Shown piece by piece: positions 10,369-21,571 of a stretch of 64,000 nucleotides of DNA (positions are counted from its first letter, which is position 1; every line of letters begins with the position of its first letter). This DNA is from Sphingopyxis soli (GTDB lineage Bacteria; Pseudomonadota; Alphaproteobacteria; Sphingomonadales; Sphingomonadaceae): positions 1-64,000 of the forward strand of contig NZ_JAFMTR010000056.1 of assembly GCF_018682675.1 (NCBI RefSeq). The letters are read 5' to 3'. The notes beneath the pieces are model-generated. The model was not told the origin of the DNA. It was given only the letters and a program-made list of their open reading frames with translations, and made no database searches. The position numbers and the translations under genes were made by a program.

Positions 10369-11661
10369 ATGGCACCAGCCAACCCCTCTGCCGCGCCCAA
10401 AAGCCAGCCTTCTGGCGCGACCGGCGTTCTTGTCCTTGCCGATGGCACGATCCTGTGGGGCGTGGGTTATGGCGCCAGCGGCGCGGGTGTGGGCGAGATT
10501 TGTTTCAACACGTCGATGACCGGCTATCAGGAAATCCTGACCGACCCGAGCTATGCCGGGCAGATCATCACCTTCACCTTTCCGCACATCGGCAACGTCG
10601 GCGCGAACCCCGAGGATATGGAGCGCGAAAAGCGCGCCGCGATCGGCTGCATCACGCGCGAACTGCCGACCGCGCCGAGCAGCTTTCGCAGCACCCAGAC
10701 CTTGCCCGACTGGATGGCGGCGCAGGGGCTGATCGGGCTTGCGGGCATCGACACGCGCGCGCTGACCCGCCGCATCCGCGACGGCGGCGCGCCGACGGGC
10801 GTTGTCGCGCATCATCCCGAGGGCAAATTCGACCTCGACAAGCTGCTGATGCTCGCGCAGGGCTGGCCGGGGCTGGAGGGCATGGACCTCGCCAAGACCG
10901 TGACGCGCGAGCGGCAGGGTGAATGGGATGCCGGGGTTTGGCATCTTGGGACGGGCTATGAGTCCCCCTCCCGCTTGCGGGAGGGTCTAGGGGAGGGCAT
11001 GTCCGCGCCGTCCACCAACGGAACAAGCCCTCCCGTGACGGGATGCACGCGACTCCCTTCACCCCCTCCCGCAAGCGGGAGGGGGGAAGAAAAACCCCAC
11101 GTCGTCGCGGTCGATTATGGCGCGAAGGACAATATCTTTCGCAACCTGGTGAAAGCCGGCGCGCGCGTGACCGTGGTGCCCGCGAAGACCAGCCTCGACG
11201 AGATCATGGCGCTGCGCCCCGCCGGCGTGTTCCTGTCGAACGGCCCCGGCGACCCCGCGGCGACGGGCGAATATGCGGTGCCGGTGATCAAGGGGCTGCT
11301 CGAACGCAACATTCCGATTTTCGGCATCTGCCTCGGCCACCAACTGCTCGGCATCGCGGCGGGCGCGAAAACGGTGAAGATGCATCAGGGCCACCGCGGC
11401 GCGAACCATCCGGTGCAGCGTGTCGGCGGCGACTTCGCCGACGGCGTGGTCGAGATCACCAGCATGAACCACGGCTTCGCGGTCGATGCCGCGACGCTGC
11501 CCGCGGGCGTGGTCGAGACGCACAAGAGCCTGTTCGACGGATCGAACTGCGGCATCGCGATCACGGGGAAGAACGCGTTCAGCGTGCAGTACCACCCCGA
11601 GGCGAGCCCGGGGCCGCAAGACAGCTTCTATCTGTTCGAGAAGTTCGTGGGCGGTCTTTGA
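10369..11661 (+). CDS. carA: Carbamoyl-phosphate synthase small subunit with an in-frame insertion
   Basis: A 430-residue glutaminase subunit that supplies ammonia to CarB for pyrimidine and arginine synthesis. The N-terminal CPSase small-chain domain runs to about residue 190. The class I amidotransferase domain contains the catalytic Cys321 (GICLGHQLLG), His409 and Glu411 (YHPEAS). Between the domains, residues 198-242 form a Ser/Pro/Gly-rich stretch encoded by a pair of palindromic elements. It lengthens the linker by roughly 45 residues but keeps the frame and the active site. GGAG stands eight bases before the ATG. The stop overlaps the next start. Confidence 0.96.
   Translation: MAPANPSAAPKSQPSGATGVLVLADGTILWGVGYGASGAGVGEICFNTSMTGYQEILTDPSYAGQIITFTFPHIGNVGANPEDMEREKRAAIGCITRELPTAPSSFRSTQTLPDWMAAQGLIGLAGIDTRALTRRIRDGGAPTGVVAHHPEGKFDLDKLLMLAQGWPGLEGMDLAKTVTRERQGEWDAGVWHLGTGYESPSRLREGLGEGMSAPSTNGTSPPVTGCTRLPSPPPASGRGEEKPHVVAVDYGAKDNIFRNLVKAGARVTVVPAKTSLDEIMALRPAGVFLSNGPGDPAATGEYAVPVIKGLLERNIPIFGICLGHQLLGIAAGAKTVKMHQGHRGANHPVQRVGGDFADGVVEITSMNHGFAVDAATLPAGVVETHKSLFDGSNCGIAITGKNAFSVQYHPEASPGPQDSFYLFEKFVGGL
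10960..11094 (+). repeat. Paired palindromic element inserted inside carA
   Basis: Two hairpins in the linker region: CCCTCCCGC/GCGGGAGGG at 10966-10985 and CCCCCTCCCGC/GCGGGAGGGGG at 11062-11085. They face each other as an inverted pair about 75 bp apart, each flanked by GGGAGGG- or CCCTTC-type sequence. The total inserted length is close to 135 bp, a multiple of three. Confidence 0.7.
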
Positions 11662-12146
11662 TGACGCACTACTACGAGATCAAGCGCAACAAAGCTGGCG
11701 AGTATGTTGCCTACTTCAAATACAATGACGAGACTATTTTTTGGTCGGAAGGCTATAGCTCGATAGACTCAGCTCGGTCAGCAATCTCTGCAATCAAGAG
11801 AAATGGACCCGGATCGGAAATCCGCGATAACGCTGGCCCAGACGAGCCTACAATTGATCAGCTTATAGATAGCACCGACTGGACCGGTCTTGGTAAGAAG
11901 ATAGGCAACGAGAACGCCGCAAAAATTCGAAGAAAATCTGAGTCGCTTTTGAATGCTATCATCCAATCTGACGCCGACGCTCAGACAAAGATTGATGCAT
12001 GCAAACGTGTAGAGGCGGTAATCGTATTGCTTGAAGCGCCCAACGTACCTTGGCGACAGGTGGTTGACTTACTCAACCATCCTTCGGTGACAGCATTCCT
12101 GACTGCGCTGAATATAATTCAATTTATCATAGGTCTGGCTCAGTAA
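11661..12146 (+). CDS. DUF1508 (YegP-like) protein between carA and carB
   Basis: A 161-residue protein. Residues 1-55 form one DUF1508 unit ([19 protein letters not shown], then [18 protein letters not shown]). A helical middle follows, and the C-terminal segment ([19 protein letters not shown]) is hydrophobic enough to be a membrane anchor. The function is unknown. The gene is plainly poorer in G+C than its neighbours and uses codons such as AGA, ATA and TTA that they avoid, which suggests recent transfer. Its ATG overlaps the carA TGA and its stop lies one base before the carB ATG, so it sits inside the car operon without breaking it. Confidence 0.8.
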   Translation: MTHYYEIKRNKAGEYVAYFKYNDETIFWSEGYSSIDSARSAISAIKRNGPGSEIRDNAGPDEPTIDQLIDSTDWTGLGKKIGNENAAKIRRKSESLLNAIIQSDADAQTKIDACKRVEAVIVLLEAPNVPWRQVVDLLNHPSVTAFLTALNIIQFIIGLAQ

Positions 12147-12147
12147 T

Positions 12148-15468
<3,321 letters not shown>

Positions 15469-15565
15469 GGGTACCGCTCCACCTCCCCGACATTACGGAA
15501 ACAGCGGCTCGGCCGCTCGGCGCTCAACCGCCGAGGCAGGATTATTGACGAAGGACAACAGGATA

Positions 15566-16042
15566 ATGGCAAGCGTTGAAAAGGTTCCGATGCTGCAGGA
15601 AGGCTATGAGAAGCTGAGCGCCCAGCTCGCTGCTCTGAAGGCCGAGCGACCCCTGATCGTCGATGCGATCGAGGAAGCGCGCGCGCATGGCGACCTTTCG
15701 GAAAATGCCGAATATCACGCCGCGAAGGAACGTCAGGGTCAGGTCGAGGCGTCGATCGGCGACCTTGAGGATCGTCTGTCGCGCGCCCAGATCATCGACC
15801 CCACGACGCTGTCGGGCGACCGCATCGTCTTCGGCGCGACCGTCACGCTCGCCGACGAGGATGACAAGCCGGTGCGCTACCAGATCGTCGGCCAGGCCGA
15901 GGCGGACGCGAAGGAGGGCAAGATCAGCTACAACTCGCCGCTCGGCCGCGCGCTGATCGGCCGCAAGGTCGACGACGAGGTCGAAGTGACCGTGCCGTCG
16001 GGCGACAAATATTATCTGGTGACGAAGATCGAGTTCGTCTGA
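15566..16042 (+). CDS. greA: Transcription elongation factor GreA
   Basis: A 158-residue factor that rescues backtracked RNA polymerase by stimulating transcript cleavage. The N-terminal coiled coil carries the acidic tip motif ([15 protein letters not shown]), and the C-terminal FKBP-like domain contains [17 protein letters not shown]. The length equals that of the classical family. I use the ATG at 15566 with AGGA upstream; the frame opens seven codons earlier with no better site. It lies about 100 bp after carB on the same strand, an arrangement common in alphaproteobacteria. Confidence 0.97.
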   Translation: MASVEKVPMLQEGYEKLSAQLAALKAERPLIVDAIEEARAHGDLSENAEYHAAKERQGQVEASIGDLEDRLSRAQIIDPTTLSGDRIVFGATVTLADEDDKPVRYQIVGQAEADAKEGKISYNSPLGRALIGRKVDDEVEVTVPSGDKYYLVTKIEFV

Positions 16043-16067
16043 GACGGGGGCGAACGGAGCCAAGGCG

Positions 16068-16703
16068 ATGAAGCCGCAGGATGCGCCGCTGGTCACGGGC
16101 TATGCGCTCGCGTGCGTCGTCGTCTTCGTCCTGCTCCGGGTGACCGGATATCAGTTCGATGCGATCATGCGCGCAGGCTTCATTCCCGCGCGCTTCGCGG
16201 TCGAGTTGGTGGCGCCGCCCGGTACGATGGTGCCCGCCGCGCTGACCCCGCTCACCTCGGCCTTCCTACACGGGGGGTGGCTGCATCTGATCTTCAACAT
16301 GATCATGCTGCTGTTCATCGGCCGCCAGCTTGAGGCGCCGCTGGGCGCGAAGGCGATGGGAGTGTTGCTCGTCGCCGGCGCCTATGTCGGCGCATTTGCG
16401 CAATATCTCGCCGATCCCGCCTCGTCGGTGCCGATGATCGGCGCCAGCGGCGCGATTTCGGCGCTGATTGCGGTGTTCGCGCTGATCTTCAGTCGGTCGC
16501 AGACGAAGGCGATCGGGCCGATCCCTGCGCATTGGGTGCGGGCGCTGTGGCTCGCGCTGGCATGGATCGGGTTGCAATTGCTCCTTGGATTCAGCGGCGG
16601 CGGCGATTTCGGCGCGGTTGCGATCTGGGCGCATGTCGGCGGCTTCCTCGCTGGCCTGCTCCTCGCGCGTCCGCTGCTGCGCTGGCGCTTCGGGGGGCGT
16701 TAG
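16068..16703 (+). CDS. Rhomboid family intramembrane serine protease
   Basis: A 211-residue membrane protease with about six transmembrane helices. The catalytic dyad is visible: Ser127 in GASGAIS and His189 in AHVGGF. The WLHLIFNMIMLLFIG helix supplies the conserved His/Asn face. Rhomboids cleave substrate helices inside the membrane; the target is unknown. The start lies 25 bp after greA. The TAG stop overlaps the TAA of the convergent NUDIX gene. Confidence 0.92.
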   Translation: MKPQDAPLVTGYALACVVVFVLLRVTGYQFDAIMRAGFIPARFAVELVAPPGTMVPAALTPLTSAFLHGGWLHLIFNMIMLLFIGRQLEAPLGAKAMGVLLVAGAYVGAFAQYLADPASSVPMIGASGAISALIAVFALIFSRSQTKAIGPIPAHWVRALWLALAWIGLQLLLGFSGGGDFGAVAIWAHVGGFLAGLLLARPLLRWRFGGR

Positions 16704-17242
16704 GCGAGCAGCCCGCCCGCCAGCAGCATCGCGACGCGCACGTCGATCCCGCAGCCTTCGGCGCGTTTCGCGGCGACGAAATCCTCGATCCCGTCGAGCG
16801 GCACCCGGTGGACGATGATATCCTCGCCATCGACGCCGCCGCCTTGGCCGACCTTCGTCAGGCCGGTCGCGACGAGCAGCGTAAAGCTTTCGCTGACCAT
16901 CCCAGGCGAGCTGAAGAATTCGCCAACCGTGCGCCAGCTTGCGGCGCGATAGCCCGTTTCCTCCTCAAGCTCGCGCTCGGCCGCAATTTCCGCCGCCTCG
17001 CCGCTGACGTCGTCGCCGACGAGGCCTGCAGGCAGTTCGAGGCACCGAACCTTCAAAGGTACGCGATATTGTTCGACCAATATGACATGGCGCCCGTCCG
17101 CAGCTTCGTCGATGGCAAGGATCACTGCGGCGTGGATGCCGCGCGAGCGCGAGACATATTCCCACGTTCCTTGCTGCTTGACGGTGATGAAGCGGCCTTC
17201 CCACCGCGTCTCGATGGGGGTGTCGGGGGAGGGGCGGGGCAA
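16700..17242 (-). CDS. NUDIX hydrolase (ADP-ribose pyrophosphatase-like)
   Basis: A 180-residue hydrolase. The NUDIX box is complete (GEAAEIAAERELEEETGY), and ELPAGLVG precedes it as in ADP-ribose pyrophosphatases, which split ADP-sugars to AMP and sugar phosphate. No ATG fits the start. The TTG at 17242 has GGAAGGA seven bases upstream, and the N-terminus then begins at the usual place for the family. A longer frame reaches 17785 but runs through palindrome element C and through the neighbouring gene in another frame, so I reject it. Confidence 0.85.
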   Translation of the reverse strand: MPRPSPDTPIETRWEGRFITVKQQGTWEYVSRSRGIHAAVILAIDEAADGRHVILVEQYRVPLKVRCLELPAGLVGDDVSGEAAEIAAERELEEETGYRAASWRTVGEFFSSPGMVSESFTLLVATGLTKVGQGGGVDGEDIIVHRVPLDGIEDFVAAKRAEGCGIDVRVAMLLAGGLLA

Positions 17243-17259
17243 GGCAGTTCCTTCCAAAT

Positions 17260-17345
17260 CCGTTCGCCCTGAGCTTGTCGAAGGGCCGTCCTTTGTCTCG
17301 ACGTTAGAGCGAAGAGCGGTGCTTCGACAAGCTCGGCACGAACGG
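17260..17345. repeat. Palindromic REP-like element C
   Basis: An 86-bp element between the TPM gene and the NUDIX gene, bounded by CCGTTCG and CGAACGG like elements A and B. Its hairpins are GCCCT/AGGGC around GAGCTTGTCGA (17266-17286) and GTGCT/GGCAC around the complementary core (17319-17339). The stems again differ but still pair. Confidence 0.8.
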
Positions 17346-17358
17346 AACGACAGGACGT

Positions 17359-18039
17359 TTAAAGCTCGATCAGCCGGTCGGGCAGTTCGTTCGGATTCTC
17401 GCTGCCGCGCGGGAAGTGCGCGGCGAGCACGACGCCCATCTGGCGTACCGCTTCGGCCATGCCTTCGCCGGGTTTGCCCTTGCGAACGAGGTCGATCAGC
17501 GCGGCCATCGCATCGCCCCAGACCTCGGGCGCGACCTTCGCCGCGATCGCCTCGTCGGCGACGATGTCGGCGCGATGCTCGCGCAGGCTGACGTAGAGGA
17601 GGACCCCGGTCCGCCCGAGCGTCTTTGCCTCGGTCCCGACCTTGAACAGGTCGATCGCGCGCGCGCGGACGCGCCCCGCAAGGATCGCGCGCGGGGTCAG
17701 CCAGATGCGCAAGGGGCGCCACAGCAGGATCAGCCACATCCCGATCCACTTCAGGACGCCCACAGCGATCACCGTCCCGAGCCATTGATTGGCGGTAAGT
17801 TCATGTCCCCAACCGCCGGTCAGGCGATCGTAAAGCCCCCGGTAGAATTCCGGAAACAGCCCGATCACCGACATCGCGAGGAAGGCGATGACGCTCGCCC
17901 AGACGAGTGCGACATCGTCGTAATCGTTCGATTGCGCCGCAATGACGGTGACGATCTCGCCGCTCGTCTGATCCTCGGCCGCGGCGACCGCGGCTGTGAC
18001 GAGGTCGTGATCGGCGGCGCTGACGTGACTGACTTTCAT
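17359..18039 (-). CDS. TPM domain membrane protein
   Basis: A 226-residue protein. A short N-terminal part (EDQTSGEIVTVIA) matches the opening of TPM domains. It is interrupted by two predicted membrane helices (VWASVIAFLAMSVIGLF and GTVIAVGVLKWIGMWLILLW), and the remainder of the TPM domain follows (RTGVLLYVSLREHRADIVAD). The function of such proteins is unclear; TPM folds have been linked to phosphatase activity and photosystem repair in plants. It is the last gene of the leftward lemA-TPM operon, 12 bp after the second TPM gene. Confidence 0.85.
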   Translation of the reverse strand: MKVSHVSAADHDLVTAAVAAAEDQTSGEIVTVIAAQSNDYDDVALVWASVIAFLAMSVIGLFPEFYRGLYDRLTGGWGHELTANQWLGTVIAVGVLKWIGMWLILLWRPLRIWLTPRAILAGRVRARAIDLFKVGTEAKTLGRTGVLLYVSLREHRADIVADEAIAAKVAPEVWGDAMAALIDLVRKGKPGEGMAEAVRQMGVVLAAHFPRGSENPNELPDRLIEL

Positions 18040-18051
18040 GGCTCCGTTCCC

Positions 18052-18867
18052 CTACCAGCCGCCCGAGGCGCCGCCGCCGCCGAAGCTGCCGCCGCCGCCC
18101 GAAAAGCCGCCGCCACCGCCCCAGCTCGACCCGCCGCCGCCCCAGGAGGAGCCTCCCGAAGACCCGCCTCCGCCCCAGTCGTCGCCACCCCAGATGATGA
18201 TCGGACCGCCGCCCCATGGGCGGTTTCGACGATGCTTCCTGCCGCGCCGCCCGAACGCCGAGAGCATCGGCAGGATGAAGAAGAAAAAGACGATGAAGCC
18301 GATGAAGATCAGCCCGCCGATGTCGCCGTCGTCGGCGCGGTCGCGCTCCGCCCTTTCGGCGGCGGCAGCCTGCGCCGCGGCCTCCTCGGGCGGCAGCTGG
18401 ATCTGCTGCGCGATCGCGTTGACGCCGTCCTGAATGCCGCCCGGAAGGTCGCCGTCCTTGAACTTCGGCGTCACCACGTCGCGGATGATCCGGCCCGACA
18501 GCGCGTCTGTCAGCACGGGTTCCAGGCCCAGGCCGACTTCGATCCGCATCTTCCGTTCGTTGGGGGCAATCAGGAAGACGACGCCGTCGTCCTTCTCCTT
18601 GTCGCCAATGCCCCAGTCGCGGCCGAGGCGATAGCCATACTCGGCGACGTCATAACCTTCGAGACTGTTCACGGTCGCGACAACGAACTGGTGGCCCGTC
18701 GTCTTCTCGACCTGCTCGAGCTGGATGTTGAGGTTCGCTTCCTCGGCGGGCGGGATGATGTCGGCCTGGTCGACGACGCGCGCCGTCAGCTTGGGGAATG
18801 TCTGGGCGGATGCCGGCGACGCGAGCAGTGACAGCCCCAGCGCCCAACCGAGCAAAAGCGACCTCAT
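18052..18867 (-). CDS. YgcG-type TPM domain protein with glycine-rich tail
   Basis: A 271-residue exported protein. A signal peptide (LLLGWALGLSLLASPASAQ) is followed by a TPM domain (about residues 28-150; HQFVVATVNSLEGYDVAEYG). Then come a charged Ala/Glu/Arg stretch, one membrane helix (GLIFIGFIVFFFFILPML) and a low-complexity tail of Gly, Ser, Trp and Phe. The Gly tail at the C-terminus is characteristic of YgcG proteins encoded beside lemA. The start overlaps the stop of the preceding TPM gene (TAATG). Confidence 0.9.
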   Translation of the reverse strand: MRSLLLGWALGLSLLASPASAQTFPKLTARVVDQADIIPPAEEANLNIQLEQVEKTTGHQFVVATVNSLEGYDVAEYGYRLGRDWGIGDKEKDDGVVFLIAPNERKMRIEVGLGLEPVLTDALSGRIIRDVVTPKFKDGDLPGGIQDGVNAIAQQIQLPPEEAAAQAAAAERAERDRADDGDIGGLIFIGFIVFFFFILPMLSAFGRRGRKHRRNRPWGGGPIIIWGGDDWGGGGSSGGSSWGGGGSSWGGGGGFSGGGGSFGGGGASGGW

Positions 18868-19376
18868 TATCGATCTCCCGTCTGCGCGGCGATGGCCTCG
18901 ACTCCCGCAGACAGGCCGTCGCCATAGTCGTCGTTCTTGAAAAAGGGAGTCATCAGGTCGATCGCCGCCTTCGCCTTTTCGTCGGGTAGCAGCTTTTCCA
19001 TGCCATAGCCCGTGGCGACCCTGATCCTGCGTTCCTTGGGGGCCATCAGGATCAGAATGCCGTCATCCCGATCCTTGCGTCCAATCTGCCACCGGTTGCC
19101 GAGGCATGTCGCGAAATCGTCGATGCTCGCGCCCTTCAGGTCGCCAACCGTTACGAGCACCATCTGGTGTCTGGTTCGCGCTTCATATCGGGCGAGCCGT
19201 TCGGACAATCGGACCTCTTCCTCTTCGGCCAATATGCTTGCCGCATCGGTCACGCGGCCCTGCATGGCCATTTGCGGCACCGCGACGCAATAGGCGGGCT
19301 CCGTCGTCGGCGCCGCTTTGCACCCGCCTGCGGTCGCTAGGATCGCAAGCGGAGCGGCAAGAGCGGCGCCGCGCAC
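18867..19376 (-). CDS. TPM domain lipoprotein
   Basis: A 169-residue protein with a lipoprotein-like N-terminus (ALAAPLAILATAGGC, Cys at residue 19) followed by one TPM domain (HQMVLVTVGDLKGASIDDFA, RDDGILILMAPKERRIRVATGYG). It carries no Gly tail, unlike its neighbour. The start is a GTG two bases past the lemA stop without a strong ribosome site, so coupling to lemA is likely and the exact start is uncertain. Confidence 0.82.
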   Translation of the reverse strand: MRGAALAAPLAILATAGGCKAAPTTEPAYCVAVPQMAMQGRVTDAASILAEEEEVRLSERLARYEARTRHQMVLVTVGDLKGASIDDFATCLGNRWQIGRKDRDDGILILMAPKERRIRVATGYGMEKLLPDEKAKAAIDLMTPFFKNDDYGDGLSAGVEAIAAQTGDR

Positions 19377-19377
19377 C

Positions 19378-19980
19378 TTATTGACCGAAGTCGACTTTCG
19401 GCGCCTGATTGGCGTTCGGGCTGACCGCCTTGTACGGCGTCATCGGCTTTGCGCCATGGACGATCTTGGCCCCGATGATGTCGGGGAAAGTGCGGATCGT
19501 CGTGTTATAATCCTGCACCGCGGCATTATAGTCCTGAATCGAAATGTTGATCCGGTTCTCGGTCCCTTCGAGCTGGGTCATCAGGTCGGCAAAACGCTGT
19601 TGGCTCTTGAGATCGGGATATTGCTCGACGGTGACCAGCAAGCGGCCGAGCGCGCTCGACACATTGCCCTGCGCCTGCTGGAAGGCCTGTACCTTCGCGG
19701 GATCCTCAAGGTCATCGGCGGTCAGCTTCACCTGCGTCGCCGACGCGCGCGCCTGGATGACGCCTTCCAGGGTCGATTGCTCGATCTTCGCCGCGCCCTT
19801 TGCGGTTTCGACGAGGTTGGGGATCAGGTCGGCGCGGCGCTGGTACGCGGCTTCGACATTGGCCCACTTGGCCTTGGCGGCTTCTTCCTTGGTGGGAACG
19901 CTGTTGATGCCGCAGGCGGACAGCGACAGTGCGGCAACCGGGACAATCAGCCAGCGGGCGGAACGATAGGTCATGGTCAT
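19378..19980 (-). CDS. LemA family lipoprotein
   Basis: A 200-residue LemA-type protein. An N-terminal lipobox (VAALSLSACG) is followed by a long helical region with the conserved YQRRADLIPNLVETAKGAA and the late PDIIGAKIVHG. The family is membrane-attached and of unclear function, and is very often encoded with TPM proteins, as here. I use the ATG at 19980, which has GAGGGAG upstream; the longer frame adds a Cys-rich stretch unlike the family. It is the first gene of a four-gene leftward operon. Confidence 0.92.
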   Translation of the reverse strand: MTMTYRSARWLIVPVAALSLSACGINSVPTKEEAAKAKWANVEAAYQRRADLIPNLVETAKGAAKIEQSTLEGVIQARASATQVKLTADDLEDPAKVQAFQQAQGNVSSALGRLLVTVEQYPDLKSQQRFADLMTQLEGTENRINISIQDYNAAVQDYNTTIRTFPDIIGAKIVHGAKPMTPYKAVSPNANQAPKVDFGQ

Positions 19981-20098
19981 CAATGCTCCCTCGCGCGGCG
20001 TTTTGCCGCAACAACACACATAATAGGATCGCGCTTGCCTTTGTGCAATCACCGCGGCAGTTTCGGGGCGCTAGATCGACGATCCGGGGAGCCGCAAC

Positions 20099-20515
20099 AT
20101 GTTGAGCGAATTCAGGGAATTTATCGCCAAAGGCAATGTCATGGACCTCGCGGTCGGCGTCATCATCGGCGGCGCCTTTGCCACGATCACGACGTCGCTG
20201 ACCGCCGACCTGATCATGCCGCTGGTCGGCTGGATTTTCGGCGGCGTCGATTTCTCGAGCAAGTTCATCCTGCTGGGCGCCATCCCCGAAGGCATCGCCG
20301 CGACCGACTATGCCGCGCTCAAGAAGGCGGGCGTCGCGATGATCGGCTATGGCGCCTTCATAACCGCGGTGATCAACTTCCTGATTCTCGCTTTCGTCAT
20401 TTTCCTGCTGGTCAAATGGGTGAACAAGGTGATGCGCCGCGGACCCGATGCGCCGGCGGGCCCGAGCGAGGTCGATCTGCTCACCGAAATCCGCGACGAA
20501 CTGCGGAAAAAATGA
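20099..20515 (+). CDS. mscL: Large-conductance mechanosensitive channel
   Basis: A 138-residue channel that opens under membrane tension to relieve osmotic downshock. The N-terminal amphipathic helix and the first membrane helix (EFIAKGNVMDLAVGVIIGGA) match the family signature closely. A periplasmic loop and the second helix (AFITAVINFLILAFVIFLLV) follow, with a short cytoplasmic helix ending in ELRKK. The length is typical. It is transcribed divergently from the lemA operon and followed by an 18-bp-arm palindrome. Confidence 0.97.
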   Translation: MLSEFREFIAKGNVMDLAVGVIIGGAFATITTSLTADLIMPLVGWIFGGVDFSSKFILLGAIPEGIAATDYAALKKAGVAMIGYGAFITAVINFLILAFVIFLLVKWVNKVMRRGPDAPAGPSEVDLLTEIRDELRKK

Positions 20516-20528
20516 TCAAGCGGTCACC

Positions 20529-20591
20529 GCGGCAAAGGCCGGGGTCCATCGTTGCGTATGCGATCGGCGTCGAGACCCCGGCCTTCGCCGC
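20529..20591. repeat. Large palindrome downstream of mscL
   Basis: Arms at 20529-20546 (GCGGCAAAGGCCGGGGTC) and 20574-20591 match over 17 of 18 positions, separated by a 27-nt loop. There is no U-run. It looks like a dispersed palindromic repeat and may also act as a bidirectional transcription barrier between mscL and ssrA. Confidence 0.65.
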
Positions 20592-20684
20592 GATGACGGT
20601 CGGGAAGGGAAATCGGGGCGCCGCTCTTTCCAAACGCCGACGGGCTGCCTATATGAAGGTCGCCGGTTTCGGCCGGCTATGAGG

Positions 20685-20945
20685 ATAAATGGTGTCGTGG
20701 AATAGACACAGCGGACCCGGGGGCAGTACCCGGCGGCTCCACCACAAACCCGCGCTTTCCCTGGGGATGCACGGGCTTCTGACGGGGCCGAACCAGGATC
20801 GACGTGTGTTCAAAGACGATGTTTTCTTCCGGGCTGAGTAACCCGTTCAAGGCTCAAACCTATAAGTGCTAACGATAACGAAGCACTCGCTCTGGCTGCG
20901 TAACCGATAAGCCTCACGGCCTAAGGTTATTCAAATAGAACGCGG
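20685..20945 (+). ncRNA. ssrA: tmRNA, circularly permuted two-piece form
   Basis: This RNA rescues stalled ribosomes. The acceptor piece comes first: a T-arm (CCGGG/CCCGG) near 20716-20732 and the acceptor strand CGGCTCC at 20734-20740, followed by ACCA to 20744. After an intervening loop the coding piece starts with GGGGCCG at 20784, which pairs with that acceptor strand (one G-U pair). The tag reading frame runs from the resume codon GCT at 20868 to TAA at 20901-20903 and gives ANDNEALALAA. This permuted order is the known alphaproteobacterial form. The outer boundaries are approximate. Confidence 0.92.
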
Positions 20946-21010
20946 TTCGGACCGAACCGGGCAACAGAATCGGATACCAGCGGCTGGGGACGAGCCGGGC
21001 AACAGAATCG
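20944..21010. repeat. Short hairpin and 16-bp direct repeat after ssrA
   Basis: GGTTCG and CGAACC at 20944-20958 form a 6-bp stem at the end of the tmRNA coding piece. The 16-mer CCGGGCAACAGAATCG then occurs twice, at 20957-20972 and 20995-21010, a 38-bp period. I see no integrase nearby. Confidence 0.6.
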
Positions 21011-21026
21011 TCCCACCTTCCTGCCA

Positions 21027-21455
21027 TCATACGGAATCCTCGCCCTTGCACGACGGCGCCGTGCCGCCGCGTTCTTCGAGGCTCGCCTGGAAATCGGCGC
21101 CCCACGACCGCATGCTCAGCAATACGGGCTTCAGCGAATGACCGAGCGGCGTCAGTTCATATTCGACGCGCGGCGGCACCTCGGGATAGACGATCCGTGC
21201 GACGATGCCATCGGCTTCGAGTTCGCGAAGCTGCAGTGTGATCATTCGCTGCGTGGCGTTCGGCGTCAGGCGACAGAGCGCGTTGAAGCGCAGCCGCCCG
21301 CCGAGCAGGTGGAACAGCAGCACCGGCTTCCACACCCCGCCGATAACCGACAGCGTCGCTTCGACGCTGCAACCCGTCCGCCCGGCGCGGCGGCGGGTCG
21401 AACGCGCCTTCGGAGAGGCCGCTTTATCCTGGTTTTCCCCAATAGGCACATTCAT
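21027..21455 (-). CDS. HxlR family transcriptional regulator
   Basis: A 142-residue winged-helix regulator. The HxlR core covers about residues 29-120 (CSVEATLSVIGGVWKPVLLF, then ATQRMITLQLRELEADGIV and YELTPLGHSLKPVL). A single Cys at position 29 is placed as in redox-sensing members of the family, such as QorR types. The gene is divergent from a quinone reductase gene, the usual target of such regulators, and an inverted repeat lies between the two. Confidence 0.9.
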   Translation of the reverse strand: MNVPIGENQDKAASPKARSTRRRAGRTGCSVEATLSVIGGVWKPVLLFHLLGGRLRFNALCRLTPNATQRMITLQLRELEADGIVARIVYPEVPPRVEYELTPLGHSLKPVLLSMRSWGADFQASLEERGGTAPSCKGEDSV

Positions 21456-21489
21456 GATAGTATATGTCCAAATTGTGCGTACTTATGAA
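21451..21489. promoter_or_regulatory. Candidate HxlR operator in the divergent promoter
   Basis: TTCATGATAGTA (21451-21462) and TACTTATGAA (21480-21489) are near-inverted halves (TTCAT..AGTA / TACT..ATGAA) around an AT-rich centre. They lie between the HxlR start and the quinone reductase. The AGTA/TACT ends resemble known HxlR half-sites. Binding is inferred. Confidence 0.45.
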
Positions 21490-21571
21490 TCTGTCGCTAA
21501 CGGCATATATCGATTCGGACAACGGGCATGGCCTGTTGCGCAGCGAGTCGAACCCGAAAGAGGATAATGCC

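Noticed and set aside
11043-11660. Upstream part of the open frame containing the DUF1508 gene
   Set aside because: This part overlaps carA out of frame and is Arg-rich noise; the real start is the ATG at 11661 that overlaps the carA stop.
17242-17785. N-terminal extension of the NUDIX gene
   Set aside because: It runs through the palindrome element and the TPM gene in another frame; the TTG at 17242 has a good ribosome site.
20868-20903. Short peptide gene near mscL
   Set aside because: The frame is the tmRNA tag, not an independent gene: it lacks a start codon and sits inside the tmRNA structure.
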